Position numbers and translations under genes: made by a program
The notes under the pieces: model-generated
Databases searched by the model: none
Told to the model about the DNA's origin: nothing
What the model saw: only the letters and a program-made list of their open reading frames with translations
Part shown: positions 35,301-46,512 of the stretch, one piece after another
Layout of the letters: every line of letters starts with the position of its first letter
How positions within the stretch are numbered: the first letter of the stretch is position 1
NCBI GenBank assembly: GCA_030411725.1
Contig: MU839827.1
Location: forward strand, 2,983,027-3,047,026
Source of the DNA: Echria macrotheca
Lineage: Eukaryota > Ascomycota > Sordariomycetes > Sordariales > Schizotheciaceae
Reading direction: 5' to 3'
DNA: 64,000 bases

Positions 35301-38300
35301 GGTGAAGACAGCATTTTGTGGTGTGGCCCCATGGATCCACGGTTCCAACCTGAGAAGGCCATAGTTATCTTGGCAACGGAGCCGACGGCGTGTTGGAGTC
35401 GCGGACTGTCTTGTGTCGGGCCGTCTCGCTCGCCTGTCCGCTGCAGCTTGCTGGTTCCAGTCAGACCGGACGGTGTGTGGCAGCGGCATTCGCAGCCGGG
35501 AGCAACAAAAGTTCGGGGGGGCTGCGTCGGCGGCAATTGAACAGACAGAGCCGTCCTAAATCCCCGGCGATCATTCATGCGCCAGTAGCTAGTTAGTTAA
35601 TCCCGTAGGCCACCGCTGGCGGGTCCTGTCCGCGGATGTCAGTGGGAAAAAAGGGGACGAGACCATCACCGCCCACCCGTGCGCGGCTGGCTGCGTGTCC
35701 AGAGTTCCACATCACAGATCCCAGGGGACTGGGATCGAACTAGCGACGACATGCCGAGCCCATCTTATTAGCCCTCTGCTATTACATTTCCTGCAGGGTT
35801 GTAGTTGTCGTCCACGGCACACGCAGACACACACACACAATCGGGGTGCGGTGGCTCAGCAAAGCAGGCGCAGGCCATGTTGTGTAGCCGTGTCGACAGC
35901 ATTGCTGACCGGGATACGGAAGGGAGCGCGGTATTGGGCGAGTCGGGTGTCGAGGACCAATTCGCACGTTTGCGTAGATCTGACGATGCCGGGGCAGATT
36001 CCGAGCCAGATGCTTCATACCTATTCCGTACCTAGAGAAGGAGGTGGCGCTCAATGGAGGCATTGGATAACGTTAGTTAGTTAATGGAGGGGCACAGGAT
36101 TCAACGCCGCGGTTGACGTGACATTGGAGGAAGCAGCAAGCACGCGATGGATTCAATTGCGTGCGGCCATCAAGTGGAAGTGGCAGTTGTTGGAGCATCA
36201 AACTCGCCAGGCAGGCGCGAAAGAGAATTCTGCAGCGTCAACCATGCCGTGTGTAATTGCCAGTTTCCAGTTTCCCGTGTTGTCAATGCTTGCCCGCATG
36301 CCGAGCCCCGCCTAAATTTCCCAGCCCATCTCAGCTCCAAACCGAGGTCCCTTTTTTTCCCGCCTTTTTTGCTTGCTCCCTCGAAGCCCAGAAGGGCGCC
36401 AAGGAACCCAGCTAAGCGACTTCGCCGGCTCATCAATGATCATCACCAACCGTGATCCATCGAGATCCGCATCCTGGCTGTGACGGAGAATTCCCGTGCC
36501 GCTGCGAAGGGAGGAGCGGACGGCATTCTGCCAGGCCTCGACGGCAATGCCCTCTTCGTGTCTTGGTTTTTTATTTTATTTTTTGCGTGGACGGGCTGGG
36601 CGGGAACGGCATCGCGGCAGCTGGCGGCGAGCAGCATGTTACGGTTCGGAGTACTCCGCGGCCACGGGTGGTCAGGAAGGCAGGCAGGTACAATACATGG
36701 CTGTTTGCCCATTGACCACTGATGTGATGATTGAGCGCCCGATACACCCTCAGCGGGTACCTCGGGAAGACCTCCCCCGGGGTCTGGATGGGCGTGTCGG
36801 GCAGGGGTTCCCCAAGTCTCGCGGCGGTCGCAGGCCGCAGAGACTCGCAGATTCCGCGCAGCACAGCACCGCACACGTCCCAAAGTTGCACGCCTGATGC
36901 GGCCAGGTCGCGCCGCCCGCCGAAAAAGCAAAAAGACATTGTGCATGGCTCGCCGCGTCCGCGTCTCGACGACCGGCCCACGCCGTTGCGCCTCGCCTCG
37001 AGCGTCAAGGAAGCCGGTGGCAGACCAAAGTTCCAGAAGGGTGCGGAATGGTTGGCCGCTGTCGCGGCGTGGGACGGCGTTGCGTGCCCGCTGGGCTGTT
37101 AGGTTAGGCTGCTGGGCTGCTGGGCGGGCAAGGCCACGATGGATGCTCGCTAGTCACCGAACGTCAACTAGTTTCTCAGGCATGTCTTGCCCTCGTCCAA
37201 TATTGCTCTGGGCTCTGGCATATGGACTCGTGGCGGGCCCGACAAGCCCGTGGATCCCGTCCCTCGCAGGCTGACACTGACACTCACTCGCTCGCTCGCC
37301 CTGGCCTGGCCTTGCCTCGCCTGGCTCCCAAGCGAACAAGCTGCGCCGTGGGCGCAATAACGAGCACCATCCTCATCGGGGTCGTCGACACCGGGTCGGG
37401 TGAGGCCATTCCCTTTACACGTGTATACGTGTATTCCCCTGCGATGGCGGGTGGTAGAGTAGGCTTGGCGGGACTCTGGGCCCCCTGTCCTTGTCTCGCC
37501 GCTGCCAGTCCCGGTCCCAATCCCCCGTCCAGCGGCCATCCACCACAACCAAGTCTCCCTGCTCCTTATCTTCCCGAACCCTCTTTTCCTCGTGGAGGCT
37601 CCTCCCCATGTCGATTCGCTTCCTCGCCCCGTTTCCGCTCAAGAGACACGCCCTCCTTAACCCCCCCCCCCGGGCTGACTTACACCACCCCCCACCATCT
37701 CCCGCCCCAAGCCACCAGGATGGGCCACCCATGCAGGTTGCGTTCGAACGGGGAATGGGATGAATGCGGGCACCGCCAACCTCGATCCAAAATTCCTTAG
37801 CTCGGTCGCCTGTTTGGACACCCCTCCCCCCTACCTAACCCTCTGTCGAGGCTCGCCGGGATGCTCTCTCATATTGCTGGGGATGGACAAGTATTGGGGT
37901 ACGAAGGGCCGGGGTGCGGTACTGTGCGTTAGATGCATCGTCAAAAGACAGCAGCGCCATGCCGCGCTGCCGAAAGCCATCGGCTTGGTCCTTTCAAGCC
38001 AGTGGACAGGGGCGAGCGAGAAAAGAGCGGCGGAAACGGCACGTGTGGGCATACCTGGGAGACTGGAGAACACGATGCATCATCCACTGGGCCGGGCTGG
38101 CTGACTGGGCCAGCCGGTTGGCTTACAAGGAGGCACCAGGCCCGCTCCCTCTCACGCATACATACATACATACGCCGGTGCTCTTCCCGTTTGCCTGGCC
38201 CCCCTGTTCACGCAGGCTACCTACAACATAGGCCAAAACCCCCTTCGTAGCCAGACTCGAGCGCTGCCTCGGTGTATCTTGCGGCATCTTGCTAAGGAGT

Positions 38301-38860
38301 GAGGCCGATAGTACGACCGGGCTTCCTGCTCGATGGGCTCTTGCTCCCCACCCGACTCGGCAGATCATATCAGCCCTCTAGCAGCCGCATCCCGTCTCGC
38401 ACACCTCGTTCTTGCCGGCTCGACGTCGACACGACTCCGGAACCTCGCACACCAAGCTTTCGGAACCCAGGATCCCCCCCGCCCGTTGATGGCTGTTGAG
38501 CCCCATCGTCTAGTCATCAGACATCCCGAGACCGCCAACAACAGATCGCCCGTGCAGCTCGCTTGACTACTTAATTATCCGGGGTTGGTAGTTTCCTCGT
38601 GCTAGCCTGGGCGGCACGCCCGTCGAAAAGGTTGCCGTGAGTTTGACTGCGCCTGTGTGTACCTTTATCCGGCGAATATCTAGCTGTTGGTCGCCTCCGA
38701 CCCTTTGTCCCTCGGGCCTCCGTTACAACCCTCCTCCCTGTTAGTCAACAAAACGAGAGCGAGCACGTCTGTCTCTTGCCCACCACTCGGGACCGTCACG
38801 ACGACAAGGGACACCGCTCTGAATCGTCTTTGCCAGCGCCGACACTCATCACCTTTCTCA
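23301..38860. other. gene-poor region upstream of a Zn2Cys6 transcription factor
   Basis: About 15.5 kb in which I see no convincing protein gene. Open frames up to about 250 codons exist (for example near 28428-29177 and 34467-35174) but are rich in Arg/Pro/Ser in the way of random GC-rich DNA, overlap on both strands and show no domain. The region carries microsatellites ((GA)n near 24312-24332 and 26362-26386, (CTC)n near 30154-30173, (CATA)n near 38156-38175) and many TACCTA/TAGGTA motifs, some as inverted repeats (23869-23878, 33915-33939). The last kilobase is probably the 5' leader of the transcription factor gene. Long regulatory DNA or non-coding transcripts are possible. Confidence 0.5.
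33915..33939. repeat. inverted repeat TACCTACC/GGTAGGTA
   Basis: Arms of 8 bp (33915-33922 and 33932-33939) are perfect complements around a 9-bp spacer. Two similar elements occur at 23869-23878 (TAGGTACCTA palindrome) and 52453-52471 (TAGGTAG/CTACCTA). Confidence 0.6.
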
Positions 38861-41800
38861 ATGGGTGTTGCATCCTACCTCGATCTTCGAACCCGCTTGG
38901 CCATCCCGGACACGCCGCCCGAGATACTCACGCCGGATACTTCGTCGTATTCTTCCAGATACTCCGAGGAGCGGTCTTGGAACCCGCCCGCTCCTCTCTC
39001 TCCGCCTATGTCCAACTATGATCCGTCCGCCAAGGCCGCCGATATGTCCGCGGGGAAGGGCCCGGGCGAGGCTCCGGTCCGTAGGGAAGCCGCCAGCGAT
39101 CAAGCACCGCCGCCGCCGCGACAGCAGCTCCCATCCCTGAGCAGTCTCTTTGGTCCGCCGCCGCCGGTGCGACCTTTCCACTCTCCCGTGTCCGACCGGC
39201 CAGGCCCCCCCTATGCGTCCAACTCGCCGCTGGACCGCCCGTTCGGTCCGGCGACGAGCCAAGGCCGAGCATCCCCTTCATCGTACCTCTCGCCAGTGAC
39301 CACGATGCCGCCGATATCACAGCCTCGAAGCGCGCCAGAACCGTTGTCGTCGGAGCGCCATCGCTTCCCGCCACTGAGCCAGGCCTTTGCGCCACCCAGC
39401 TCGCCGCTCTACCAAGATTCAGAACGCCAGCAGAGGCCCCCTGACACGCCTTCCAGCTTCGTCAACGTGGGCAAGTGGTCGGCTCGCCCGAAGAGCCGAG
39501 ACACGCAAGCCGACAGGAGCGATTCCCAAACGTACAAGTCGTCGAATTCGTACTCGAGCTCACTACCGCCCTCCCGGCACGGAGAAGAGAGTGGACGTCG
39601 CGAGCAACCCGCAGGCCAGTCGTCAGGACACGTGCTTCCCAAGACGCCGGACAGCACGGGCGAAATTGTCCTTTCCAAGGATGGCTTGGGGCCCAAGATC
39701 TGGACCGGGACACACTTCCTGCCCCGGTTCGTGCGGGCGGCCGAAGTACCGGGCGAAGGAATGTGCTATTTCTACGACGATGGGAGCCACTGCAAGACGG
39801 TGATCGACGGAGAGGCGGTCAACGCGCACTGGGGCGTGACCAAGGCCGGGAAGCCGCGGAAGAGGCTGGCCATCGCGTGCGTGACGTGCCGGGAGAAGAA
39901 GATCAAGTGCGACCCGGACTACCCGCGGTGCGTGCAGTGTGAAAAGTTTGGCCGCGTCTGCACCTTCAAAAATGCGTAAGTGTTATGAAACGCTGGGGCC
40001 GGGGCGGCCTTGCCTGCGTAGCGGGGCCGTGCCGGGAAGCTTGTTATATCAAGTGTGTCTAATTATCTGTTTATGCTATAGCCCCCGAGGAGGTCATAAT
40101 ACCTCCCCTTCAACCCCACCGGCCGAGCCCGAGGACACGCGCCGATTAGGGCCCATGATCCGACCACCGCCGGAGTACCCGCGGCCCGGCAGCCACTCGA
40201 GCGAATCCATGTCGCCGCGGGTGGCCTTCCGACCCGCCAGCCCCGACCACCCGGGGGCGAACCCTCCTAAGCGGATGCGGATGGCTTACGATCATTACGT
40301 CCCGACGACGGCGGAGCCAAGATCTCCGATGGCGCCGAAGCCGGAAGCGCACCGACCTTTGGCCCTGTCATGGCCTGAACTGCCTCGCATGCGCGAGGAC
40401 GCCTTGTGCCGAGCCTGGCAAACAGACCCGTATGTCTCGAACCCTCAGAGCGTGAGCACCATGATACATACCTTTTTCCGCCACTCCGATGCTCTCGCAC
40501 TCCGCTTCCTCCCAGAACAGGCTTTCATGACATGGGTAAAGAATAGCGCTCACCAAAAATCCCCAGAAGATCTGATGCTCGTCTATAGCATCCTCGCCGT
40601 CTGCCAAGTCCTCGAGGGAGCGAACGTGACGTGGGTCGACGACGACTATTCGCAGGTGGCGCGGTATGCCGTGGACCACGGCGCCCTCTCGCTGCAGCTC
40701 GTCCAGGCGAGGCTGCTGCTCTCGCTGTTTTATCTCGGCACATCGCGGCAGAGCGAGGCCAACGACATGCTGGGCAGCGCCATCTCGGCCGCAACGTTTC
40801 TGCAGCTCCATCTGGACCTCGAAAAGTCGCGCGACACCGGGCTGACGACGTTTCCCTTTGGGCTGACTAGGGCGGGCTATGTCGAGTGCAGGACGAGGAC
40901 GTTCTGGTGTTGCTACTTGCTGGAGCGGCTCAACGGGCTTTTCCCCACACGACCCGCCATTCTCAACGACGAGGATATCTTTCTGCGTCTGCCGGCCGAC
41001 GTGACGAGCTTGGAGGAGCAGAGAGCCGTGGCCACGCCTGCGTTCGAGCCGTACTTTTCGTCGAGGCGAGACCAGCCCCGAGGCGGCGTTGTTGGCATGA
41101 TGGGATATCTGGTCGAGCTCGTGTCCATCTGGGGGGATGTTATGACGTCGATCTCTAGGTTCTCGCACCGCGCTTCTTCTTTCTACAACCTGGACTTTTC
41201 CACGTTTCACCGGGACATCATGTCGCGACTCGACGACTGGAAGAGCTCGTTACCAACGCGACTCGATTTCCCGTCGGCCAATCTGAGCAGCAGCAGCATG
41301 GTTCCGGAGGAGGAGGAGGACTGGGGGACGTTGTTGCTGATGTACTTGGTCTTTCACATGACCATGGTCAAGCTGCACCGCCACGCCCCCGTCCGCCTGC
41401 TGCCGCCGCCGGACGTGCTGCGCTACGCATTGGTAGCGCAGGACCACGCCTGGGCGATCCTGGATGTTGCTTTCGGGGCGGCCAGGCATGTGTCCGGATA
41501 TGGATCGCCGCAGCCACCGCCGCCGCCGTTTACGTCGCTCGCGCTGCTCGAGGCTACCGATGTGTTGTCGGCCGAGGGAGGCATCGGGGATCTCGAGCGG
41601 CTTGTGGCCGCGCTGGCACCGGCGAGGGCGCTTCTCACGCTGATGGGTCGCGGCGGCGCGTGGCGGGATACGGCGGCGCAGCAGATGGCCATGGAGCGAC
41701 GGCTCGATATGCTGAGGGGCGTGCCGGAACATGTCGCTGCCTGTGGTGGGCCGGATACCGTCGGCGAGTTCCATCGGCCCTGGATCCGGGTGTTCAGGTA

Positions 41801-41939
41801 CCGGGACGAGAGGGGACAGAATGAGCGGGGCGTGGCGCCGGGGTGGCGGTGGCAGATGTTGGACGCGCTTGAGACGCGGTTTTCTCGCGAGATGGATTGC
41901 GTATATACGGCTCTTACAGGGGCTACGGCGTACGCTTGA
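38861..41939 (+). CDS. Zn2Cys6 transcription factor with fungal-specific MHR domain
   Basis: Two exons, 38861-39975 and 40082-41939, encode 990 aa; the 106-bp intron falls just after the zinc cluster. The first ATG in this long frame is at 38861 (MGVASYLDLRTRLA). Residues 1-280 are Ser/Pro-rich and disordered. The cluster CX2CX6CX6CX2CX6C uses Cys340, 343, 350, 357, 360 and 367 (CVTCREKKIKC begins it), so it sits a third of the way in rather than at the N-terminus. Just before it is a compact non-disordered module with LPRFVRAAEVPGEG and HWGVTKAGKPRKRL. The fungal transcription factor domain (about 480-830) includes CRTRTFWCCYLLERLNG. The protein should bind CGG-type sites in the nucleus. I cannot name the orthologue. 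The very long upstream region is typical of regulators of development or metabolism. Confidence 0.87.
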
Positions 41940-43283
41940 TGATTGGGATTTTTTTTCTTGGTTAGGGGAATGGGTTTTCATTGGGTGGATGGATGGGGCA
42001 TTGGATGGTTTTTCTCTCTCTCTGACGTCTACATGTTTTTATATCATCCTCTTCATTGTGTATATGTTTTGGCGGAAGGATCGGTGAGAGACACGGGGAG
42101 AAGGGGGGGTTTTGCATTGCATAGAGGCGTTCTGTTATGGCTTTAAAATGGGACGGACGGGAGGGAAGGGCGGGAGAAGAGGGCGGTGGAAAAAGATACC
42201 TGTACTGTTAGCTCTACCTAGTTCAGATGTGGAGGGGAATACCCAAATTTTGGGGAATATTTTCAGTTTTCAAGAGAGGTTTTTGCTTGCTTTGTGTAAA
42301 CCGTATCATGAATGAGTTGAGTTGTTTTCTCGGTTTCCATTATCCATATCCGCTCACAACTTTGAGAGAAGTGCCCCTTTGTTGCATTTCGTACTTGTCA
42401 AAACATACCTAACAGAACAGACTCAACATTTCCCATCAATCAGTTATGACCAGCTCACATCTCACATCTCACATTCCCAGCACACACACACACTCTCTCT
42501 CTCTCGTATCCATTGTTCCATTGTAGTCATATCCATTCGACCGAATACTGGTAATAAACCCACCGACTGACCGACCGACCGACCAACCAACCGATCGACA
42601 CCGAACCATAAAACGAAACAAAATGGTTGGGGAAAGGTGAGCTAAGGAGGTGTGTCGTGTGCAAAAAGTTGATGGGCACAGCGGAATGACTTCCCGTCAT
42701 TCCGGACATTTTTTGCATTGCTGCCTTGCGTGCCTTCGGGTCGACGGGAAAAATCTTGGGAGGCACGGAGGGGTGTGTGTGTCTCACTTTTTTGCTGCAG
42801 GGCTGTGTGCAAGGTTGGGAATCCCGATTCCCGCGAGGCTTCTAGCTTGCTTCTAGAAGGATGCCCTGTTGGACGGAGGATGGAAGGTGTGCAAGGTGAG
42901 GGAGGTGAGCGGTTGGTGGTGGATTATGTAATGCATTGGATTTGGGGTGAACTCTACAGTGCGTGCTTACGGTGCGGTAACTCACCGGTTACAGGGTGCA
43001 ATCGTCTAAAGTCTCTCCCTCACCTGAGCTGCAAGGCTGTGAAGGGGATGCGTGTTGTTGTTAGGCGTGAGGCACAAAGCTTAATCCTCCTTGGAATGTT
43101 TCATTCCCTTTTTTTGATTGAGGACCTAAATAAGAGGCACAGGTAACGAAGGCGTTTGGTTTTTGCACGTGCCGTGTGGACTTTCAGTTCGGCCTTGGGG
43201 CAGAGATACCTCAGGTCCCTTCTTCACCATCACCACGGTCTCTCATCGGTATCGAAAAGACAAACCCTACCAACACCAGAGCG
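41940..43283. other. intergenic region
   Basis: This 1.3-kb region holds the 3' end of the transcription factor gene and the promoter of the WDR83-like gene. A (CA)n/(CT)n tract lies near 42481-42505 and a (GACC)n/(AACC)n tract at about 42564-42593. A near-inverted repeat (GGAATGACTTCCCGTCATTCC, 42681-42701) has 9-bp arms. No gene is seen. Confidence 0.55.
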
Positions 43284-44482
43284 ATGCCCGACCCAACGAA
43301 ATTCCCACAGAAACCCATATCCCAATTACTAGGATCCAACGGTTTGTCTCCTTCCCTCCCTCCATTCCCACCATCCATCTAACATCCCCCCCAATTCCAG
43401 GCCCCGTCCACGCGGTATCCTACTCCGCCTCCCCCGGCACCTACATCCTAACCGGCTCCTCCGACCGCACCATCCGGCTCTACAAACCCTCCTCCCCATC
43501 CCCATCCCCTCCCACCACCACCAACACCCCCTCATCATCATCACCCCCCGCCGCCGCAGGGTCACCCATTCCCCCAGCGAAGCTACTCCAAACCTACTCA
43601 GCCCACGGCTACGAAGTCCTATCCCTATCCGTCGCCTCCTCGAACGCCCACTTCGCCTCAGCAGGCGGCGACCGCACAGTCTACCTCTGGGACGTAACCA
43701 CCGCCAACACACTCCGCCGCTTCGGGGGCTCCTCATCATTCGGCCACACAGGCCGCGTGAACTGCGTCACGTTCGCCGGCCACGACGACTCGGTCCTCGC
43801 GAGCGGCGGGACCGACACCACCGTGCGCCTGTGGGATCTCCGCGGCACGAGTCCCAAACCAATCCAAATCTTGTCGGATGCAAAAGACTCCGTGACGTCG
43901 GTGGTGGTCGCCGATGCCGAGATCATAGTCGGCAGCGTCGACGGCCGCGTGAGGAGCTATGATCTGCGCATGGGGCGGTGCACCGCCGACGTGCTCCCCG
44001 CCAGCGTGACGAGCTTGTGTCTCTCCAGAGACGGTAAGACACTACTAGTCGGCGCGCTGGATAGCACGCTCCGGCTGTTTGATAGGCGGGATGGGACTTG
44101 TCTGAGGACGTACGCCGACAAGGGGTGGCGGAATGATGAGTTCAGGGTGCAGAGCGTGCTGGGCGGGAAGGAGAAGTTCGTTGTGGCGGGCGATGAGATG
44201 AGCTCTACTCAGGCACAGGAGGAGGGGGGGTTGACGACGAGGAAGCCATTGGAAGGAAGGGTTTGGGCTTGGGATTTGTTGACAGGGAACTTGGTCGCCA
44301 AAGTGGCAGTACCCTGGGGTCCGGCGGGAACGGAGGGAATGAAAAAAGTCATTGGCAAGGATGGAAAGGAAAAGGAACGCAAGAACGTCGTCAGCTGCGT
44401 CGCCTGGCAGGACGGCGGGTTCGGCAGCCAGTTCTGCGCCGGAGGCATGTCAGGCGTCGTCACCGTCTTCGGGGAGGGCTGA
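43284..44482 (+). CDS. WDR83/MORG1-type WD40 protein
   Basis: Two exons, 43284-43341 and 43401-44482, encode 379 aa. Splicing joins the leader MPDPTKFPQKPISQLLGSN to GPVHAVSYSASPGTYILTGS, which restores the first blade; the unspliced frame would give an unrelated N-terminus. Seven WD blades follow, with SSDRTIRLYKP, ASAGGDRTVYLWDV, ASGGTDTTVRLWDLRG and VGALDSTLRLFDRRDG. WDR83/MORG1 is a one-propeller scaffold found in MAPK modules and in the spliceosome C complex of animals; the fungal role is less known. A Ser/Pro/Thr insert of about 35 residues (encoded at about 43487-43585) lies between blades 1 and 2, and a charged insert lies near the C-terminus. Length (human 315 aa) fits once the inserts are allowed for. 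Confidence 0.88.
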
Positions 44483-44733
44483 TAAACCAAAATCATATAC
44501 AACTCCCGACCCGCACGCTATTACTGTCTGTCCGCTAGACGTGACCCGGTGTGCCTGTATCCCACCCAAGCAAATGCTCCCCTCGCCTTTTGGCCCGCTC
44601 ATTATTCTACATCATGGTGAGAGACCGCCTGCGCCAGACACCCCTTTCATTCCATATGCGTTTGTAACCCAATCCCGGTTATGATACAGAGAACGCCGCG
44701 TGGCTCATCGTGACCCTACTCATCTATCGTTGC

Positions 44734-46043
44734 TTAGCCCATACCGACGTACTTGAACCAGTTGGGTCGGCAGTCTTCTCGGTGGAGGAAAGACTCGCCG
44801 TCCGTCAGTCTGCCCGTCACACAGCCTCGGCACTTCCTCGAGTTAGGGCAGTTGAAGAATGGGATATGCTGATACCCAATATCGCGGAACCTGCTTTCAT
44901 TAGCGTTGCACCTCTCGAGAGACGGGCGACAAACCAGTGAATACGGCTAGAATCCTCAAACAGACCCAGAGCAACACTGTGGACCGGCGCATCACCCCAG
45001 CGCTCGTAGAAAAAGCCACCTGCTCGGTCCAGATGGTTAAAGTAGTCCTCGTACGCCTTGCTGCGCCAGAAGCGCATGTCGGCAATCTCAAAATTGCTCC
45101 AGAAGTGGCAGGTGGAATAACCGTGCGCCTTCTTGTTGTGGTCTGGCCGCCGCGCCTTGTCCGTCAGCCAGTCCATGGCATTGTTCTCGTGGATGTATTC
45201 CGGATGCTGCGCAATGAACTTGAGCGTCTCGGGCCACAGCGTCGGGATCGAGTCGGGAGAGTCGTAGAGGTTGATGGTGAAGCCATACGTCTTGTTGTTG
45301 TCCTGCATATACCGGAAAACGTCGTAGTCGACATCGCAGAAGAAGTGCACGTTGGGCTCGACGCGCCAGTAGTATTGCGTATCGGCGAGAGCAGGGTGCT
45401 TGTAGAACATGCCGCTGTTCCACCGACACATCTGATGGTACGAGATCTTATCGGCATACTGCACCTTTTGCTCCAGCAGCATCTTGACCGACTCTTCGTA
45501 GATATCCTTGTTGATCCAGGACGGCATCTCCCAGTGCTCCTTGGGGATAAGTTCTGCCCGTGTCAGCACGCCGTCCAGCCACCACGATATCTCAGCATAC
45601 CGTATCGACACTCGGCCTTTGTCAACGCCTGCGTCTTCTCCTTAAATTCGTCGGTAAAGGGGACATCGTTGAAAAATGTCCACGGGTAGTTGAACTTGTG
45701 GTTCCACGTTCGCTCGAGGTCCTCCATCGACTGCAGCATCCCCGGTAGTTCCTCGTTCCGCACCAGCGCCAGCAGAGTGGCATTAATCCGCGCCGAAGCC
45801 TTGATGCCCGGCGCATAGTCGTCGGATGCGTGCACTAGCAGGCCCTCAGGCTCTCCCGTTGCTGTCGTCGTCAGCACGCGCGGTCAACTTCTCGGCGCAA
45901 CACTTACGGTCCAAATTGGGATCTCGTTCGTACGGTATACCGTCCAGTGCTGGGGTTGACGGCCCGAAGATCTGATAGAGAAAAAAACACCACATTATGA
46001 TGGCCGCCAGGGCCAGAGCCCTCACGGGGCGAGCGATAGCCAT
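44734..46043 (-). CDS. alpha-1,2-mannosyltransferase, KRE2/MNT1 family (GT15)
   Basis: Four exons on the minus strand, 45908-46043, 45601-45861, 44935-45553 and 44734-44890, encode 390 aa. The ATG at 46043 gives a type II signal anchor (MAIARPVRALALAAIIMWCFFLY), typical of Golgi glycosyltransferases; the frame is open further upstream but has no ATG. The lumenal domain has YHQMCRWNSGMFYKHP, YYWRVEPNVHFFCDVDYDVF, and YSTCHFWSNFEIADMRFW, whose Glu is the residue proposed as nucleophile in Kre2. The last exon ends in a Cys-rich stretch (FFNCPNSRKCRGCVTGR). The enzyme adds alpha-1,2-mannose from GDP-mannose to O- and N-glycans of cell wall proteins. All introns show CTGAC or CTAAT branch sites. 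It diverges from the gamma-tubulin complex gene across 469 bp. Confidence 0.9.
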
Positions 46044-46512
46044 GTTTCGAAGCCGAGGTCCAATCGGCAGCGCAGGCAGCGGTTTGAGAAGCGGATCTGT
46101 GTCGCCGTCGGCCACGGTGTAGCCTTCATCCAGCGGGCCCGGAGTTACCTCATGGAGTCGGGCGCGGCGATAGCGGGATGCGGGCGGCTCTGGTGGTGAG
46201 ACGAGCCGTCAAACGTGTCGAGTTTGTCGCGTTGGCGGAAAAATCTGAGATCAGCCCGGTACGTCAGGGGAAGTCGCAAAGGGAAAGGGGCCGCTGATTC
46301 AGCCGTTCGATAAGCCGATAAGCCCTGTAATTGGCGGCATGGCCGGCCAAGCAGCCCCGCCAGCTGCGACGCGTCCACACGCGACGTGAATTCATTCGTC
46401 CAACTACGGTTTGTTAAATATTTACGTACAGATTACGAGCTGTTTGCTGGACAGACAGTTCAAGTCAACCGGCATCGCGACATGAGGATGCACGACTACG
46501 GCGACCGGCAGC
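46044..46512. promoter_or_regulatory. divergent promoter mannosyltransferase / GCP
   Basis: This gap holds an MCB box ACGCGT at 46369-46374 and an ACGCGA ten bases later, about 140 bp before the GCP start, which could tie the gamma-tubulin gene to G1/S expression. No TATA box was seen. Confidence 0.4.

Noticed and set aside
35725..35780. tRNA-like B box (GGGATCGAAC) with TTATTAG, resembling a minus-strand tRNA-Ile
   Set aside because: Spacing to the anticodon is too long, the anticodon stem does not pair and no acceptor stem exists; at most a relic.
38687..38860. Longer N-terminus of the Zn2Cys6 factor
   Set aside because: The upstream frame begins at a TTG; the first ATG in frame is 38861.
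46044..46115. Longer N-terminus of the mannosyltransferase
   Set aside because: The upstream frame has only a GTG start; the ATG at 46043 gives a standard type II anchor.
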